A DNA stretch of 26,304 bases from an uncultured Spirochaetales bacterium (lineage in GTDB: Bacteria; Spirochaetota; Spirochaetia; Sphaerochaetales; Sphaerochaetaceae). The translations under genes were made by a program, and so were the position numbers. Within the stretch, counting starts at the first letter, position 1. Each line of letters opens with the position of its first letter. Of this stretch, positions 1-6,748 are shown piece after piece. The DNA lies in the NCBI GenBank assembly GCA_934247875.1, contig CAKQJZ010000022.1, positions 1 through 26,304 on the forward strand. Reading direction: 5' to 3'. A model generated the notes under the pieces. The model was not told the DNA's origin. It was given only the letters and a program-made list of their open reading frames with translations, and ran no database searches.

Positions 1-1
1 C

Positions 2-169
2 ATGAGTTACAAAGGCAAGAGAACTTACCAGCCAAGTAAGATGAAGAGAACTAGAAAGTTCGGTTTCCGCGCAAGAATGGCAACAAAGGGTGGCCGCAAG
101 GTACTTGCTCGTCGCAGAGCTAAGGGTAGATATAGCCTCACAGCAAGTGATGAAAAGAAGCCTTACTAA
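2..169 (+). CDS. rpmH: 50S ribosomal protein L34
   Basis: Encodes a 55-residue, very basic protein of the large ribosomal subunit. The family core is plain: KRTYQPSK near residues 6-13, then RKFGFRARMATKGGRKVL and the RRRAKGR stretch that binds 23S rRNA. It is slightly longer than the usual 44-50 residues because of an N-terminal MSYKG and a C-terminal tail ending in DEKKPY. The ATG is at base 2, so its ribosome binding site lies outside the window and a start further upstream cannot be excluded. The next gene, rnpA, starts inside its last seven codons, which fits the conserved rpmH-rnpA-yidC-khpB order. Confidence 0.95.
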   Translation: MSYKGKRTYQPSKMKRTRKFGFRARMATKGGRKVLARRRAKGRYSLTASDEKKPY

Positions 170-512
170 GATAGAAATCATCAGAAAAAAGCAAGAGATT
201 GATCGCATTTTCAAGCATGGAAGAAAATATTCTAGCTCGGAAATGCGATTAATTGCTATTAGCAACAATCTCGGTTTTGATCGTCTTATAGTTATTCCAG
301 TAAAGCACTTCGGCAGAGCTGTTGACAGAAATAAGGTAAGACGCAGAGCTAAAGAGATCTTCAGGCTTTATGATAAAAGACGCAGTGCTAATGGACCGCT
401 CAGTTCTGATTCTAAAGATTATGTTTTAGTAGTGTATCCTGGAAAGGTTTCTGATTTTTCCTTGCTTGAGTCTAGATTCACCGAATTGCTAGACAGGTCT
501 AATCAGAGATAA
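150..512 (+). CDS. rnpA: Ribonuclease P protein component
   Basis: Protein subunit of RNase P, which with the catalytic RNA removes 5' leaders from pre-tRNAs. The 120-residue protein carries the family signature RNKVRRRAKEIFR at residues 60-72 and an N-terminal basic stretch MKRSLTKIEIIRKK. The reading frame is open upstream through much of rpmH (from about base 45, with a GTG at 90). The conserved N-terminus starts at the ATG at 150, with an adjacent GTG at 147, so I place the start there. This gives a 20-nt overlap with rpmH and suggests translational coupling; the ribosome binding site is weak. Overlapping rpmH/rnpA genes are known in Thermus, where the overlap is far more extreme. Confidence 0.93.
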   Translation: MKRSLTKIEIIRKKQEIDRIFKHGRKYSSSEMRLIAISNNLGFDRLIVIPVKHFGRAVDRNKVRRRAKEIFRLYDKRRSANGPLSSDSKDYVLVVYPGKVSDFSLLESRFTELLDRSNQR

Positions 513-605
513 TTCTCCTCTAATCAAGCAGATATTCCTATTCCGACTTTCCTTGGTGCAGAATCAATTTCTTAAATTAAGTATTTATTATTTAGGAGTT
601 TTAAA

Positions 606-2393
606 TTGGATAGGAATACTATCATTGCAATTGTCTTATGTGTAATCGTTATTACAGTAGGAATGACAATTCAAACCTCATTTTTTGCCCCTGACTATGT
701 TGAAACTACAGAGACTGTTGAAACTGTAGATGATGCTGTAACAGCTTCTGTAGCTGAAAGTGCTAAATCAACTGTAGTCGCATTAGGTAGTGATGGAGAT
801 TCATCTCCATTCAGAGTTCAGAATAAGAGCTTAGATATCGAATTTGATCCAGCTGGAGCTACAATTTCATCTATTCAGACTTTAGAGCATGAAGCAGATG
901 GAAAGCCTGCTGAGCTTGTATTCAAAGAAGATGGAGATGTAAACCCATTCATGGTTTATCTCAATAATGGTGCTACTGCGCTTTCCTCTGTTTTCTCATA
1001 TACAATCGAGACAAAAGAGATACCAAGCAAGGGAACTATCACACAAGTTACATTCACAAGAGATTTCGAAGATCAGAATGGCTCTAAGTTCACATTAGAG
1101 AAGAAATATGCAATCCCTGATAATAATGAGTATATGATTCAGCTTGCTATTACTCTTAGAAGCAGCGATGGCTCTGTTATCTCTCTAAATGACAATGGAA
1201 CTATGTATTCTCTCTCTGTAGGCCCTCAGATTGGACCTTCTTTTGAGTCACTTAGCAGAAACTATGACTACAGAAGAGTCTATATGAAGCGCAGCGATAA
1301 GAGCAGCAAGAAGGTTATTTCTACAAAGAATGGCCTCTACACATCTTCTGATCCTGTTGAGTGGATTGGTCTTGTTGGAAAGTACTTCGCTATGATCATT
1401 ATTCCAGAAAGCGATGGAATCATTTCTAGTGTTAAAGTTGTTGAAGCACAGGGTAAGGATGATATCTCACAGCGCGATACTATCTATCTAAATAGAGCAG
1501 CTTCAAACGCATCTAGCGTTACAGATGTTTACTCATTCTACTGTGGCCCACAGCTGGCTAAGACACTTAAGATCTATGACAGAAGCGTAGATAATATCTT
1601 TGGTCTAGAGAATCATAACCTCAAGAAAGCTCTTGATGTCAGCTGGCTAAGCTGGCTTGAGACTATTCTTAAGTTCTTCCTTGATATTTTCTATAAGATC
1701 TGCAGAAACTATGGTGTAGCTATCATCCTGCTTACTGTTATGGTTAAGCTATTATTGCAGCCAATAAGCAAGAAGGGCATGGATTCTACAGCTAAGATGA
1801 GTGCTCTGTCTCCAAAGATGGAAGAGATAAAAGCTAAGTATCCAGATAATCCTGAAGCTCAGAATGCAGCTATTGCTAAGCTTTATAAAGAAGAGGGAAT
1901 CAACCCAATGGGTTCATGTATCCCAATGCTTATTCAGTTCCCTATCTTCATTGCACTATATGGACTGCTCAATAAGAACTTCGAACTCAGAGGTGCATTG
2001 TTCATCCCAGGCTGGATTCCAGACCTCTCAGTTCCTGATACTATTGCAACACTGCCATTCAATATTCCACTGCTTGGTACTCAGATTCATCTGCTGCCAA
2101 TCATCTATACAGTATCTATGATCTTCTCAATGAAGATTACACAGACTGGTTCTACTAATAGCCAGCAGCAGGGAATGATGGCATTCATGACTTATGGCAT
2201 GCCAATCATGTTCTTCTTTGTAATGTACAATGCTCCATCAGGTCTTCTAGTTTACTGGACAGTAACTAACGCTATCTCAATTGGTCAGCAGCTTATTGTA
2301 AACAAGAAGAAGGGCGGAATATACCGCAATGAGCTTGAAGCTAAAGACAAAGAGAAAGAAGCTAAGAAAGCTGCTAAGAAAAAGAGACGATAA
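606..2393 (+). CDS. yidC: Membrane protein insertase YidC/Oxa1
   Basis: Inserts and folds inner-membrane proteins, alone or with SecYEG. The 595-residue diderm-type protein has an N-terminal anchor helix (about residues 5-27) and a large periplasmic beta domain (about 60-330). A five-helix core follows from about 355 with the family segments QPISKKGMDSTAKM, INPMGSCIPMLIQFPIF and APSGLLVYW, then a lysine-rich tail (565-595) that could contact the ribosome. In the hydrophilic groove the usual Arg (E. coli R366) appears to be Lys381, which keeps the charge. The start is a TTG at 606, supported by AGGAG about 9 nt upstream. It stands 93 bp after rnpA, with no terminator seen between them. Confidence 0.95.
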   Translation: MDRNTIIAIVLCVIVITVGMTIQTSFFAPDYVETTETVETVDDAVTASVAESAKSTVVALGSDGDSSPFRVQNKSLDIEFDPAGATISSIQTLEHEADGKPAELVFKEDGDVNPFMVYLNNGATALSSVFSYTIETKEIPSKGTITQVTFTRDFEDQNGSKFTLEKKYAIPDNNEYMIQLAITLRSSDGSVISLNDNGTMYSLSVGPQIGPSFESLSRNYDYRRVYMKRSDKSSKKVISTKNGLYTSSDPVEWIGLVGKYFAMIIIPESDGIISSVKVVEAQGKDDISQRDTIYLNRAASNASSVTDVYSFYCGPQLAKTLKIYDRSVDNIFGLENHNLKKALDVSWLSWLETILKFFLDIFYKICRNYGVAIILLTVMVKLLLQPISKKGMDSTAKMSALSPKMEEIKAKYPDNPEAQNAAIAKLYKEEGINPMGSCIPMLIQFPIFIALYGLLNKNFELRGALFIPGWIPDLSVPDTIATLPFNIPLLGTQIHLLPIIYTVSMIFSMKITQTGSTNSQQQGMMAFMTYGMPIMFFFVMYNAPSGLLVYWTVTNAISIGQQLIVNKKKGGIYRNELEAKDKEKEAKKAAKKKRR

Positions 2394-2406
2394 GAGGGAA
2401 ATATAT

Positions 2407-3072
2407 ATGTATAAAGATTTTGAAGGCAAAACAGCTGAAGAAGCTAAAGAAAAAGCTATTGAAGAGCTTAACCTTGAAGGCGAAGACTTCAATATTGAGA
2501 TTCTAGAAAATACAAAGAAGGGTCTTTTCAAGAAGCCATCTGTTAAGATCAGAGTCTACTATGGTGAAGATGATGATGAGACAGAGACTCCTTCAAAGAG
2601 CGAAGCTATAGCAGCTGAGAATGATAATGAGAAGAAGGTTCTTGAGTTCATCGATACTCTTATTTCCAAGATGGGATACGAAGGCAAGAGCTCTATTGGC
2701 TTCAGACGTGAGAGCAAGATCGGCATCAACATCGAATCTGATGACAGCTCTATTCTGATTGGCAGAAAGGGCAAGAACCTTGATGCTATCCAGCTGCTTG
2801 CTAACGTTTATGCTGGCAACCTTGATCCAGACTTGAAGATTGTTGTCGATAGCGAGAACTACAGAATGAGACATGAAGAGCAGATTATCAGATCTGCTTA
2901 TAAGTCAGCTGAGTTTGTTAAGCGTACTGGCAAATCAAGACTTCTGGAACCAATGAACCCATTTGAAAGAAGACTTGTTCATACAGCACTAAATGATTTT
3001 GCTGGAGTTGAGACTAAGAGTGAGGGCGAAGGCCTTTATAAGCAAGTCAGAATCATTCCAGAGAATAAATAA
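2407..3072 (+). CDS. khpB: RNA-binding protein KhpB (Jag/SpoIIIJ-associated)
   Basis: RNA-binding protein of 221 residues normally encoded beside yidC. Domains in order: Jag_N at about 1-52 (EGKTAEEAKEKAIEEL then KKGLFKKPSVKIRV); an acidic linker (54-75); a KH domain with the GxxG loop at 119-122 (IGRKGKN); and an R3H domain with the R-x3-H pair R188/H192 in NPFERRLVH. In other bacteria KhpB pairs with KhpA and affects small RNAs, division and elongation; here that is inferred from family. The start at 2407 follows GAGGGAA, 13 nt after the yidC stop. An in-frame ATG at 2329 lies inside yidC and would add a non-family N-terminus. A terminator follows at 3093. Confidence 0.93.
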   Translation: MYKDFEGKTAEEAKEKAIEELNLEGEDFNIEILENTKKGLFKKPSVKIRVYYGEDDDETETPSKSEAIAAENDNEKKVLEFIDTLISKMGYEGKSSIGFRRESKIGINIESDDSSILIGRKGKNLDAIQLLANVYAGNLDPDLKIVVDSENYRMRHEEQIIRSAYKSAEFVKRTGKSRLLEPMNPFERRLVHTALNDFAGVETKSEGEGLYKQVRIIPENK

Positions 3073-3092
3073 GCTATTTATTCTTCTCAGCG

Positions 3093-3121
3093 AGGCTACT
3101 TCTTAATGAGGTAGCTTTTTT
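3093..3121 (+). terminator. Rho-independent terminator of the rpmH-khpB operon
   Basis: An imperfect 10-bp stem, AGGCTACTTC paired with GAGGTAGCTT (including G-T wobbles), closes over a short TTAAT loop and is followed by a T run. It sits 20 bp after khpB. Its T tract runs directly into the next promoter's -35 box. Confidence 0.75.
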
Positions 3122-3122
3122 G

Positions 3123-3160
3123 TTGACTTTATCTTTAATTACTATTAATAATTATTATCA
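3123..3160 (+). promoter_or_regulatory. perR-rbr promoter with overlapping Fur/PerR box
   Basis: TTGACT (3123-3128), 17 bases, then TAATAA (3146-3151) fits a sigma-70-type promoter. Overlapping the -10 is TAATAATTATTATCA (3146-3160), which matches the classic 7-1-7 Fur-family box TGATAATnATTATCA at 14 of 15 positions counting the free centre. It also fits PerR boxes. Placement on the -10 predicts repression, most simply autorepression by the PerR encoded 17 bp downstream. Confidence 0.75.
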
Positions 3161-3176
3161 TTAAGAAAGGGATATT

Positions 3177-3599
3177 ATGGTAAGAAGAAATACAAAGCAG
3201 AAGAGCATTGTTTTATCTGCAATGCATAAATATAAAGGTCATCCATCGGCAGAAGAAGTATATGCTATTGTCCATGAAGATAACCCTTCTATTTCAAAAG
3301 CAACTGTATATCGCAATCTGCAGACACTCTCTTCTGAGAATGTAATAAAGAAGCTTGAAGCAAGTGGCAGGCCTGAAGTTGTATATGATAGAAATGTAAT
3401 GCTCCATTCACATGCTATATGCATATCATGTGGTCGATTTATAGATGTTATGATTCCTGAAGAGGAAGATATAGAAAAAAAGGCCATACCAGAGGAAGAA
3501 GGGTTTAAACTATTATCACATGAAGTAATCTTTAAAGGATTATGCAAGAAATGTGCTGAAAAGGAGAGGAAAAATGGAACTGAAGGGATCGAAGACTGA
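3177..3599 (+). CDS. perR: Peroxide-sensing Fur-family repressor PerR
   Basis: A 140-residue Fur-superfamily metalloregulator with an N-terminal winged helix (HPSAEEVY, SKATVYRNLQTL) and a C-terminal dimer/metal domain. Zinc-site cysteines are two CxxC pairs, C83/C86 and C123/C126. All five metal ligands of B. subtilis PerR (H37, D85, H91, H93, D104) have counterparts here: H22, D71, H77, H79 and D90. This favours a peroxide sensor over an iron-sensing Fur. In PerR, Fe-catalysed oxidation of the two His residues releases DNA. The start at 3177 follows AGAAAGGG. The gene overlaps rubrerythrin by 26 bp, so sensor and peroxide-reducing enzyme form one self-regulated operon. Confidence 0.88.
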   Translation: MVRRNTKQKSIVLSAMHKYKGHPSAEEVYAIVHEDNPSISKATVYRNLQTLSSENVIKKLEASGRPEVVYDRNVMLHSHAICISCGRFIDVMIPEEEDIEKKAIPEEEGFKLLSHEVIFKGLCKKCAEKERKNGTEGIED

Positions 3600-4113
3600 A
3601 CAGAATCTCATGACAGCATTTGCTGGTGAGAGCCAGGCAAGAAACAAGTACACATACTTTGCTTCTAAAGCTAAAAAAGAGGGCTACGAGCAGATTGCAG
3701 CGCTATTTCTAGAGACAGCAGAGAACGAGAAAGAGCATGCTAAGCTATGGTTCAAGTACCTAGAAGGTGGAGAAATCAAATCCACTATGGAGAATCTCAA
3801 AGCTGTAGCTGAAGGTGAGAACTATGAGTGGACAGACATGTACGCTAAGTTCGCTGTAGAAGCAGAAGCAGAGGGTTTTTCACGTATAGCTCAGCAGTTC
3901 AGAGGTGTTGCTGCGATTGAGAAAACACATGAAGAAAGATATCTTGCACTTCTGAAGAACGTTGAAGAAGGCTTGGTATTCTCAAGAGATGGAGAGCAGA
4001 TCTGGAAATGCAGAAATTGCGGACACGTAGTTGTTGGAAAGAAAGCTCCTGAAGTATGTCCAGTATGCAACCATCCACAAGCTTACTTTGAGATAGCTGC
4101 AGAGAATTATTAA
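3574..4113 (+). CDS. rbr: Rubrerythrin
   Basis: Cytoplasmic non-haem iron peroxidase reducing H2O2 to water in anaerobes. The 179-residue protein has a ferritin-like four-helix bundle with diiron ligands in FAGESQARNKY (E19), ETAENEKEHAKLW (E52/H55) and AIEKTHEERY (E116/H119). A C-terminal rubredoxin domain has Cys pairs C146/C149 (WKCRNCGH) and C162/C165 (CPVCNHPQAYF). Length and domain order are standard. The start at 3574 follows GGAGAGG; an earlier in-frame ATG at 3553 lies further inside perR and lacks a family match. Its overlap with perR implies co-transcription and coupled translation. A strong terminator follows. Confidence 0.96.
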   Translation: MELKGSKTEQNLMTAFAGESQARNKYTYFASKAKKEGYEQIAALFLETAENEKEHAKLWFKYLEGGEIKSTMENLKAVAEGENYEWTDMYAKFAVEAEAEGFSRIAQQFRGVAAIEKTHEERYLALLKNVEEGLVFSRDGEQIWKCRNCGHVVVGKKAPEVCPVCNHPQAYFEIAAENY

Positions 4114-4119
4114 TGAAAT

Positions 4120-4158
4120 GGTGTTGCTAACTAGAAAAAAGAGGCAACACCTTTTTTT
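4120..4158 (+). terminator. Rho-independent terminator after rubrerythrin
   Basis: A perfect 8-bp stem, GGTGTTGC (4120-4127) with GCAACACC (4144-4151), encloses a 16-nt loop and is followed by seven Ts. It begins 7 bp after the rubrerythrin stop codon. Confidence 0.85.
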
Positions 4159-4180
4159 ATCGCTACAGTTAAGAAATACA

Positions 4181-4205
4181 CGTCCAGGGACTCTAACCCT
4201 GGACG
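4181..4205. other. Perfect 9-bp hairpin of unknown role
   Basis: CGTCCAGGG (4181-4189) and CCCTGGACG (4197-4205) form a perfect GC-rich stem with a 7-nt ACTCTAA loop in an otherwise AT-rich convergent intergenic gap. No T tract follows on either strand, so it is not a standard terminator. It lies between the ends of the rubrerythrin and PfkB genes and could be an extra transcription block, a small RNA element or a dispersed repeat. Confidence 0.6.
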
Positions 4206-4207
4206 AA

Positions 4208-4238
4208 TAAGATAAAATGTTTCTGCTAAGGAACATTT
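4208..4238 (-). terminator. Weak terminator of the PfkB kinase gene
   Basis: On the minus strand, AAATGTT and AACATTT (4232-4238 with 4215-4221) form a 7-bp AT-rich stem with a 10-nt loop, followed by a U-rich stretch TATCTTATT. It lies just after the PfkB stop at 4254. The low GC content makes it a weak candidate. Confidence 0.4.
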
Positions 4239-4253
4239 ATAAAACGTATTTTA

Positions 4254-5255
4254 TCATAAATCATTAACGATTTTTTCTATATTTTCTTTAATCTCTTTTT
4301 CTCTTGAGAGAGGGAATTGAGCACCAAGCTGTGCAATGATTTCTCCAGCAAGGTATGAAGCAATCTTTCCAGATAGCTCTGAGTTATATCCCTTTAAGTA
4401 GCCATATAAGAAACCAGCTGAGTAAGTATCTCCAGCTCCTGTTGTGTCTATAGGAGAGCTTGTGCCATATAAAGGAATTTCATAGATCTTTCTATTGTCA
4501 GATATAAAACTGCCTTTCTTTCCGTTTTTGACTATCGATATATTGCAAAGCTTACCCATAGAGCGACAGCACTCATAAGCATCATAGTTATCCATAAGCA
4601 CTCGTGCTTCTTCGCTGTTTGCAAATACAATATCTACATAGTTGGTAACTAAATCCAGGAATATGCTTCTGTATCTTCCAACAGCAAATGGATCTGCAAG
4701 GTCAAAAGCAATCTTCTTGCCTTTTGCTTTGCAAAGCTCCATAGCCTTTTTAACAGCGCTTTGCTGGCACTCTGTGTCCCACATATAACCTGTAAAGTAG
4801 AATACATCGCATTTATCTACTGTCTCTTCTATGACATCCGCAGCAGAGTAGAGCCTGTTAGCACCTAGATAGGTATTCATTGTTCGCTCTTTATCATCTG
4901 TCAAAAGTATTATTGATGTTCCAGTAACGCTGCTTTCTTTTGTAACAGTCTGGTCTATGACTCCAGCCTCTTTAAGCTTATTTCTGTATATAGCTCCAAG
5001 CTCATCATTGCCAACGCCACCGCCAAGAGCTGTATCGATTCCTAAGAGGCGGAGTGTAACCATAGTATTTGGAGCACTTCCACCGCAAGAATAGGTAATA
5101 TCCTTATCTTTAGTGTAATCAACTATCTCTTTGCGTTTATCGCTATCGATAAGAAGCATTGTGCCTTTGCTAAGAGACAGTGCTTCTAAGTCCTTTTCTT
5201 CAACGTTGCATAGATAATCTATTAAAGGGTTTCCAATACCATATACAAAAGCCAT
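4254..5255 (-). CDS. PfkB-family carbohydrate/adenosine kinase
   Basis: ATP-dependent kinase of the ribokinase/PfkB superfamily, 333 residues. Features: N-terminal YGIGNPLIDYL substrate-binding strand; the glycine-rich SCGGSAPNTMVTLRLLG (57-72); GGGVGNDELGAIY (78-90); NTYLGANR (127-134) lid-side motif; and the family signature IDTTGAGDTYSAGFLYG with catalytic base D276. The GGSAPNT and NTYLGA forms resemble the adenosine-kinase-like branch, so a nucleoside or sugar substrate is likely; the exact substrate cannot be read. The start matches the family N-terminus, but no Shine-Dalgarno precedes it, and a good promoter puts transcription start about at the ATG. It is a single-gene unit. Confidence 0.88.
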   Translation of the reverse strand: MAFVYGIGNPLIDYLCNVEEKDLEALSLSKGTMLLIDSDKRKEIVDYTKDKDITYSCGGSAPNTMVTLRLLGIDTALGGGVGNDELGAIYRNKLKEAGVIDQTVTKESSVTGTSIILLTDDKERTMNTYLGANRLYSAADVIEETVDKCDVFYFTGYMWDTECQQSAVKKAMELCKAKGKKIAFDLADPFAVGRYRSIFLDLVTNYVDIVFANSEEARVLMDNYDAYECCRSMGKLCNISIVKNGKKGSFISDNRKIYEIPLYGTSSPIDTTGAGDTYSAGFLYGYLKGYNSELSGKIASYLAGEIIAQLGAQFPLSREKEIKENIEKIVNDL

Positions 5256-5261
5256 ATGACA

Positions 5262-5290
5262 ATTATAAACACTAGAGAATTAATTAACAA
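5262..5290 (-). promoter_or_regulatory. Promoter of the PfkB gene, apparently leaderless
   Basis: Read on the minus strand: TTGTTA (5290-5285), 17 bases, TATAAT (5267-5262). Only six bases separate the -10 from the ATG at 5255, so the predicted first transcribed base falls on or next to the start codon. There is no ribosome binding site in between. Confidence 0.65.
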
Positions 5291-5313
5291 TAAAATATAG
5301 GAACTACGCTATA

Positions 5314-5589
5314 TGTGGAAATTTCCCAATTTTTCCACATTTTTTCACATTCTCTGAAATAGTGGTGAAAAAGTAGAGAAAAGGAGCTTCTTTAAGTGGT
5401 TTTCGCAACACATTGGTCTATAGTGTTAACTTCTTATACTTAAAGTAGTTAAGTGAATTTTAGTGATTGTATTTTTTAATAAAAGTTATATAGTTTTTTA
5501 GAAAATAACACTTTAAAAAATAATGTGAAAAAACTAAAAATAGCTTAATTTTTCCACATTTTTTTCACAATTGATTTTATTTTTTCACA
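5314..5589. repeat. Cluster of DnaA-box-like motifs in an AT-rich gene-free region; candidate oriC or regulatory array
   Basis: The 417-bp gap 5256-5672 has no credible gene. It holds TTTTCCACA (5331-5339, 5550-5558), TTTTTCACA (5341-5349, 5561-5569, 5581-5589), and inverted ATTTCCACA (5314-5322) and TTTTTCACA (5524-5532). Two near-identical composite blocks, TTTTTCCACA followed by a T run and TCACA, recur about 219 bp apart. TTTTCCACA differs from the DnaA box TTATCCACA at one base; TTTTTCACA differs at two. Between the blocks lies very AT-rich DNA (about 5455-5525) that could unwind easily. An origin reading is inference: dnaA is not in the window and local gene polarity does not diverge from this point. 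Confidence 0.45.
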
Positions 5590-5672
5590 ATCCTATAAAT
5601 TAATGTAATTCAATGGTTTATTGGATGTAAATTTACAGATTATTAACAAATGTATTTTGAGTCTTGTAGTGT

Positions 5673-6653
5673 CTAGGAGAGCTCAAAAGAACGTAAAATC
5701 GAAAAGAGCTCTCTTACATTTCCTTTGAATTCGTAGTTATCTAATGCTCTGAAATCATAGAACCTTTTTGTGATTATCCCATGCTCAAATTCATAGAAAT
5801 CTATCAGCTCAGGAATGTCTTCTCTGTGTTCTCTTAGAGGAGGTAGTTCTATAGATAGTGGATTTATTCTATAAAGCAGGTCTTTTCTGATTCTTCCTTT
5901 TTCAGAGAGAGAATCGAGATGCTCATTAGATGCAGTAATAAGACGGAAATCTGAGTGTATTGGTTTATCTGATCCGACTTTCTTATAGCTTCCTGTCTCG
6001 ATTACATCCAGAAGCTCTGCTTGAGTATTGAGATCCAGTGTTTCAAATTCATCTAAGAATATAGTTGTGCCATTGGCCATGCCAAATAGACCCTTTCTAT
6101 CTGTTGTTGCACCTGTGAAGGATCCCTTCATATGTCCAAATAGGCGGCTGCTTTTTAAGCTTGATCTTAAGTGTGCGCAGTTTTCATAGATCATCTCGCG
6201 ACGCTTTCCAGAGTTAAGGTGAATCATCTTAGCTGCGATATTCTTGCCAACGCCTGTCTCTCCAAATAGGTGCACAGGCTCTTCTGCTTTAGCATATTTG
6301 ACGATCTTGTCTTTTATCTCTTCCATAATAGAAGAGGAGCCTACTAAGTAATTAGGCCCTATCTTGACTCTAGGAACCATTAGAGCTTCTATTGCGTCCT
6401 CAATAGATGCATCATCTAGGCTCTTTAAGTAGATAGTGTTTCCACGCCTGATGATAGACATCTCGCTCTTATATGCAGCTTGAGAGCATATTACTCTCTG
6501 TTCTTTTCCTAGCTTTTCAAGCAGTGCGTTGATTTCAGCTTTGTCTGTGCTGAAAATAATGATTGCAGAGTCCTTCCTTTGGAGGGACGGGTTAATAGAG
6601 TCAAAGCAATTCTCTTTATAATTGAATGCTTTAACATGGTTAGTAGAAATAAT
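5673..6653 (-). CDS. Sigma-54-type AAA+ activator without a DNA-binding domain (probable ATT start)
   Basis: Enhancer-binding-protein AAA+ core: Walker A GETGVGKN, the sigma-54 contact loop GSFTGA (a GAFTGA variant, in FGHMKGSFTGATTDRKGLF), Walker B TIFLDEFE, arginine-finger region RIRKDLLYRIN and sensor II FKGNVREL. The protein ends 11 residues after GNVREL, so the usual C-terminal Fis-type HTH is absent. The first in-frame ATG is at 6461 (262 residues), but the frame stays open to a stop at 6668 and encodes receiver-like sequence (IISTNHVKAFNYKEN, then DSAIIIFSTDKAEINALLEKLG). AAGGAG at 6667-6662 is 8 nt from an ATT codon at 6653, giving 326 residues. Which -54 promoters it serves is unknown; HTH-less relatives such as Helicobacter FlgR work from solution. 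Confidence 0.75.
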   Translation of the reverse strand: MISTNHVKAFNYKENCFDSINPSLQRKDSAIIIFSTDKAEINALLEKLGKEQRVICSQAAYKSEMSIIRRGNTIYLKSLDDASIEDAIEALMVPRVKIGPNYLVGSSSIMEEIKDKIVKYAKAEEPVHLFGETGVGKNIAAKMIHLNSGKRREMIYENCAHLRSSLKSSRLFGHMKGSFTGATTDRKGLFGMANGTTIFLDEFETLDLNTQAELLDVIETGSYKKVGSDKPIHSDFRLITASNEHLDSLSEKGRIRKDLLYRINPLSIELPPLREHREDIPELIDFYEFEHGIITKRFYDFRALDNYEFKGNVRELFSILRSFELS

Positions 6654-6748
6654 TAAAACATCTCCTTAAAAGAGTGGTAAAAATAGTGTTCCATGGAAAT
6701 CTGGAATAAGATACTCAATAAAGAAAGATTGCCCAATGGTGAACTTAA

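Noticed and set aside
2329..2406. Longer N-terminus for KhpB starting inside yidC
   Set aside because: The extra 26 residues are a frame shadow of the lysine-rich YidC tail; the Jag_N domain begins at 2407 after a clear GAGGGAA.
4181..4205. tRNA anticodon-arm-like hairpin containing ACTCTAA (reminiscent of CUA-decoding tRNAs)
   Set aside because: The stem is 9 bp rather than 5, position 33 would not be U, and no D arm, T arm or acceptor stem can be built around it on either strand.
6659..6661. ATG at 6661 (minus strand) as start of the sigma-54 activator
   Set aside because: It directly abuts the AAGGAG and reads ATG-TTT-TAA, ending after two codons in the sequence as given; it is only relevant if the T run is miscounted.
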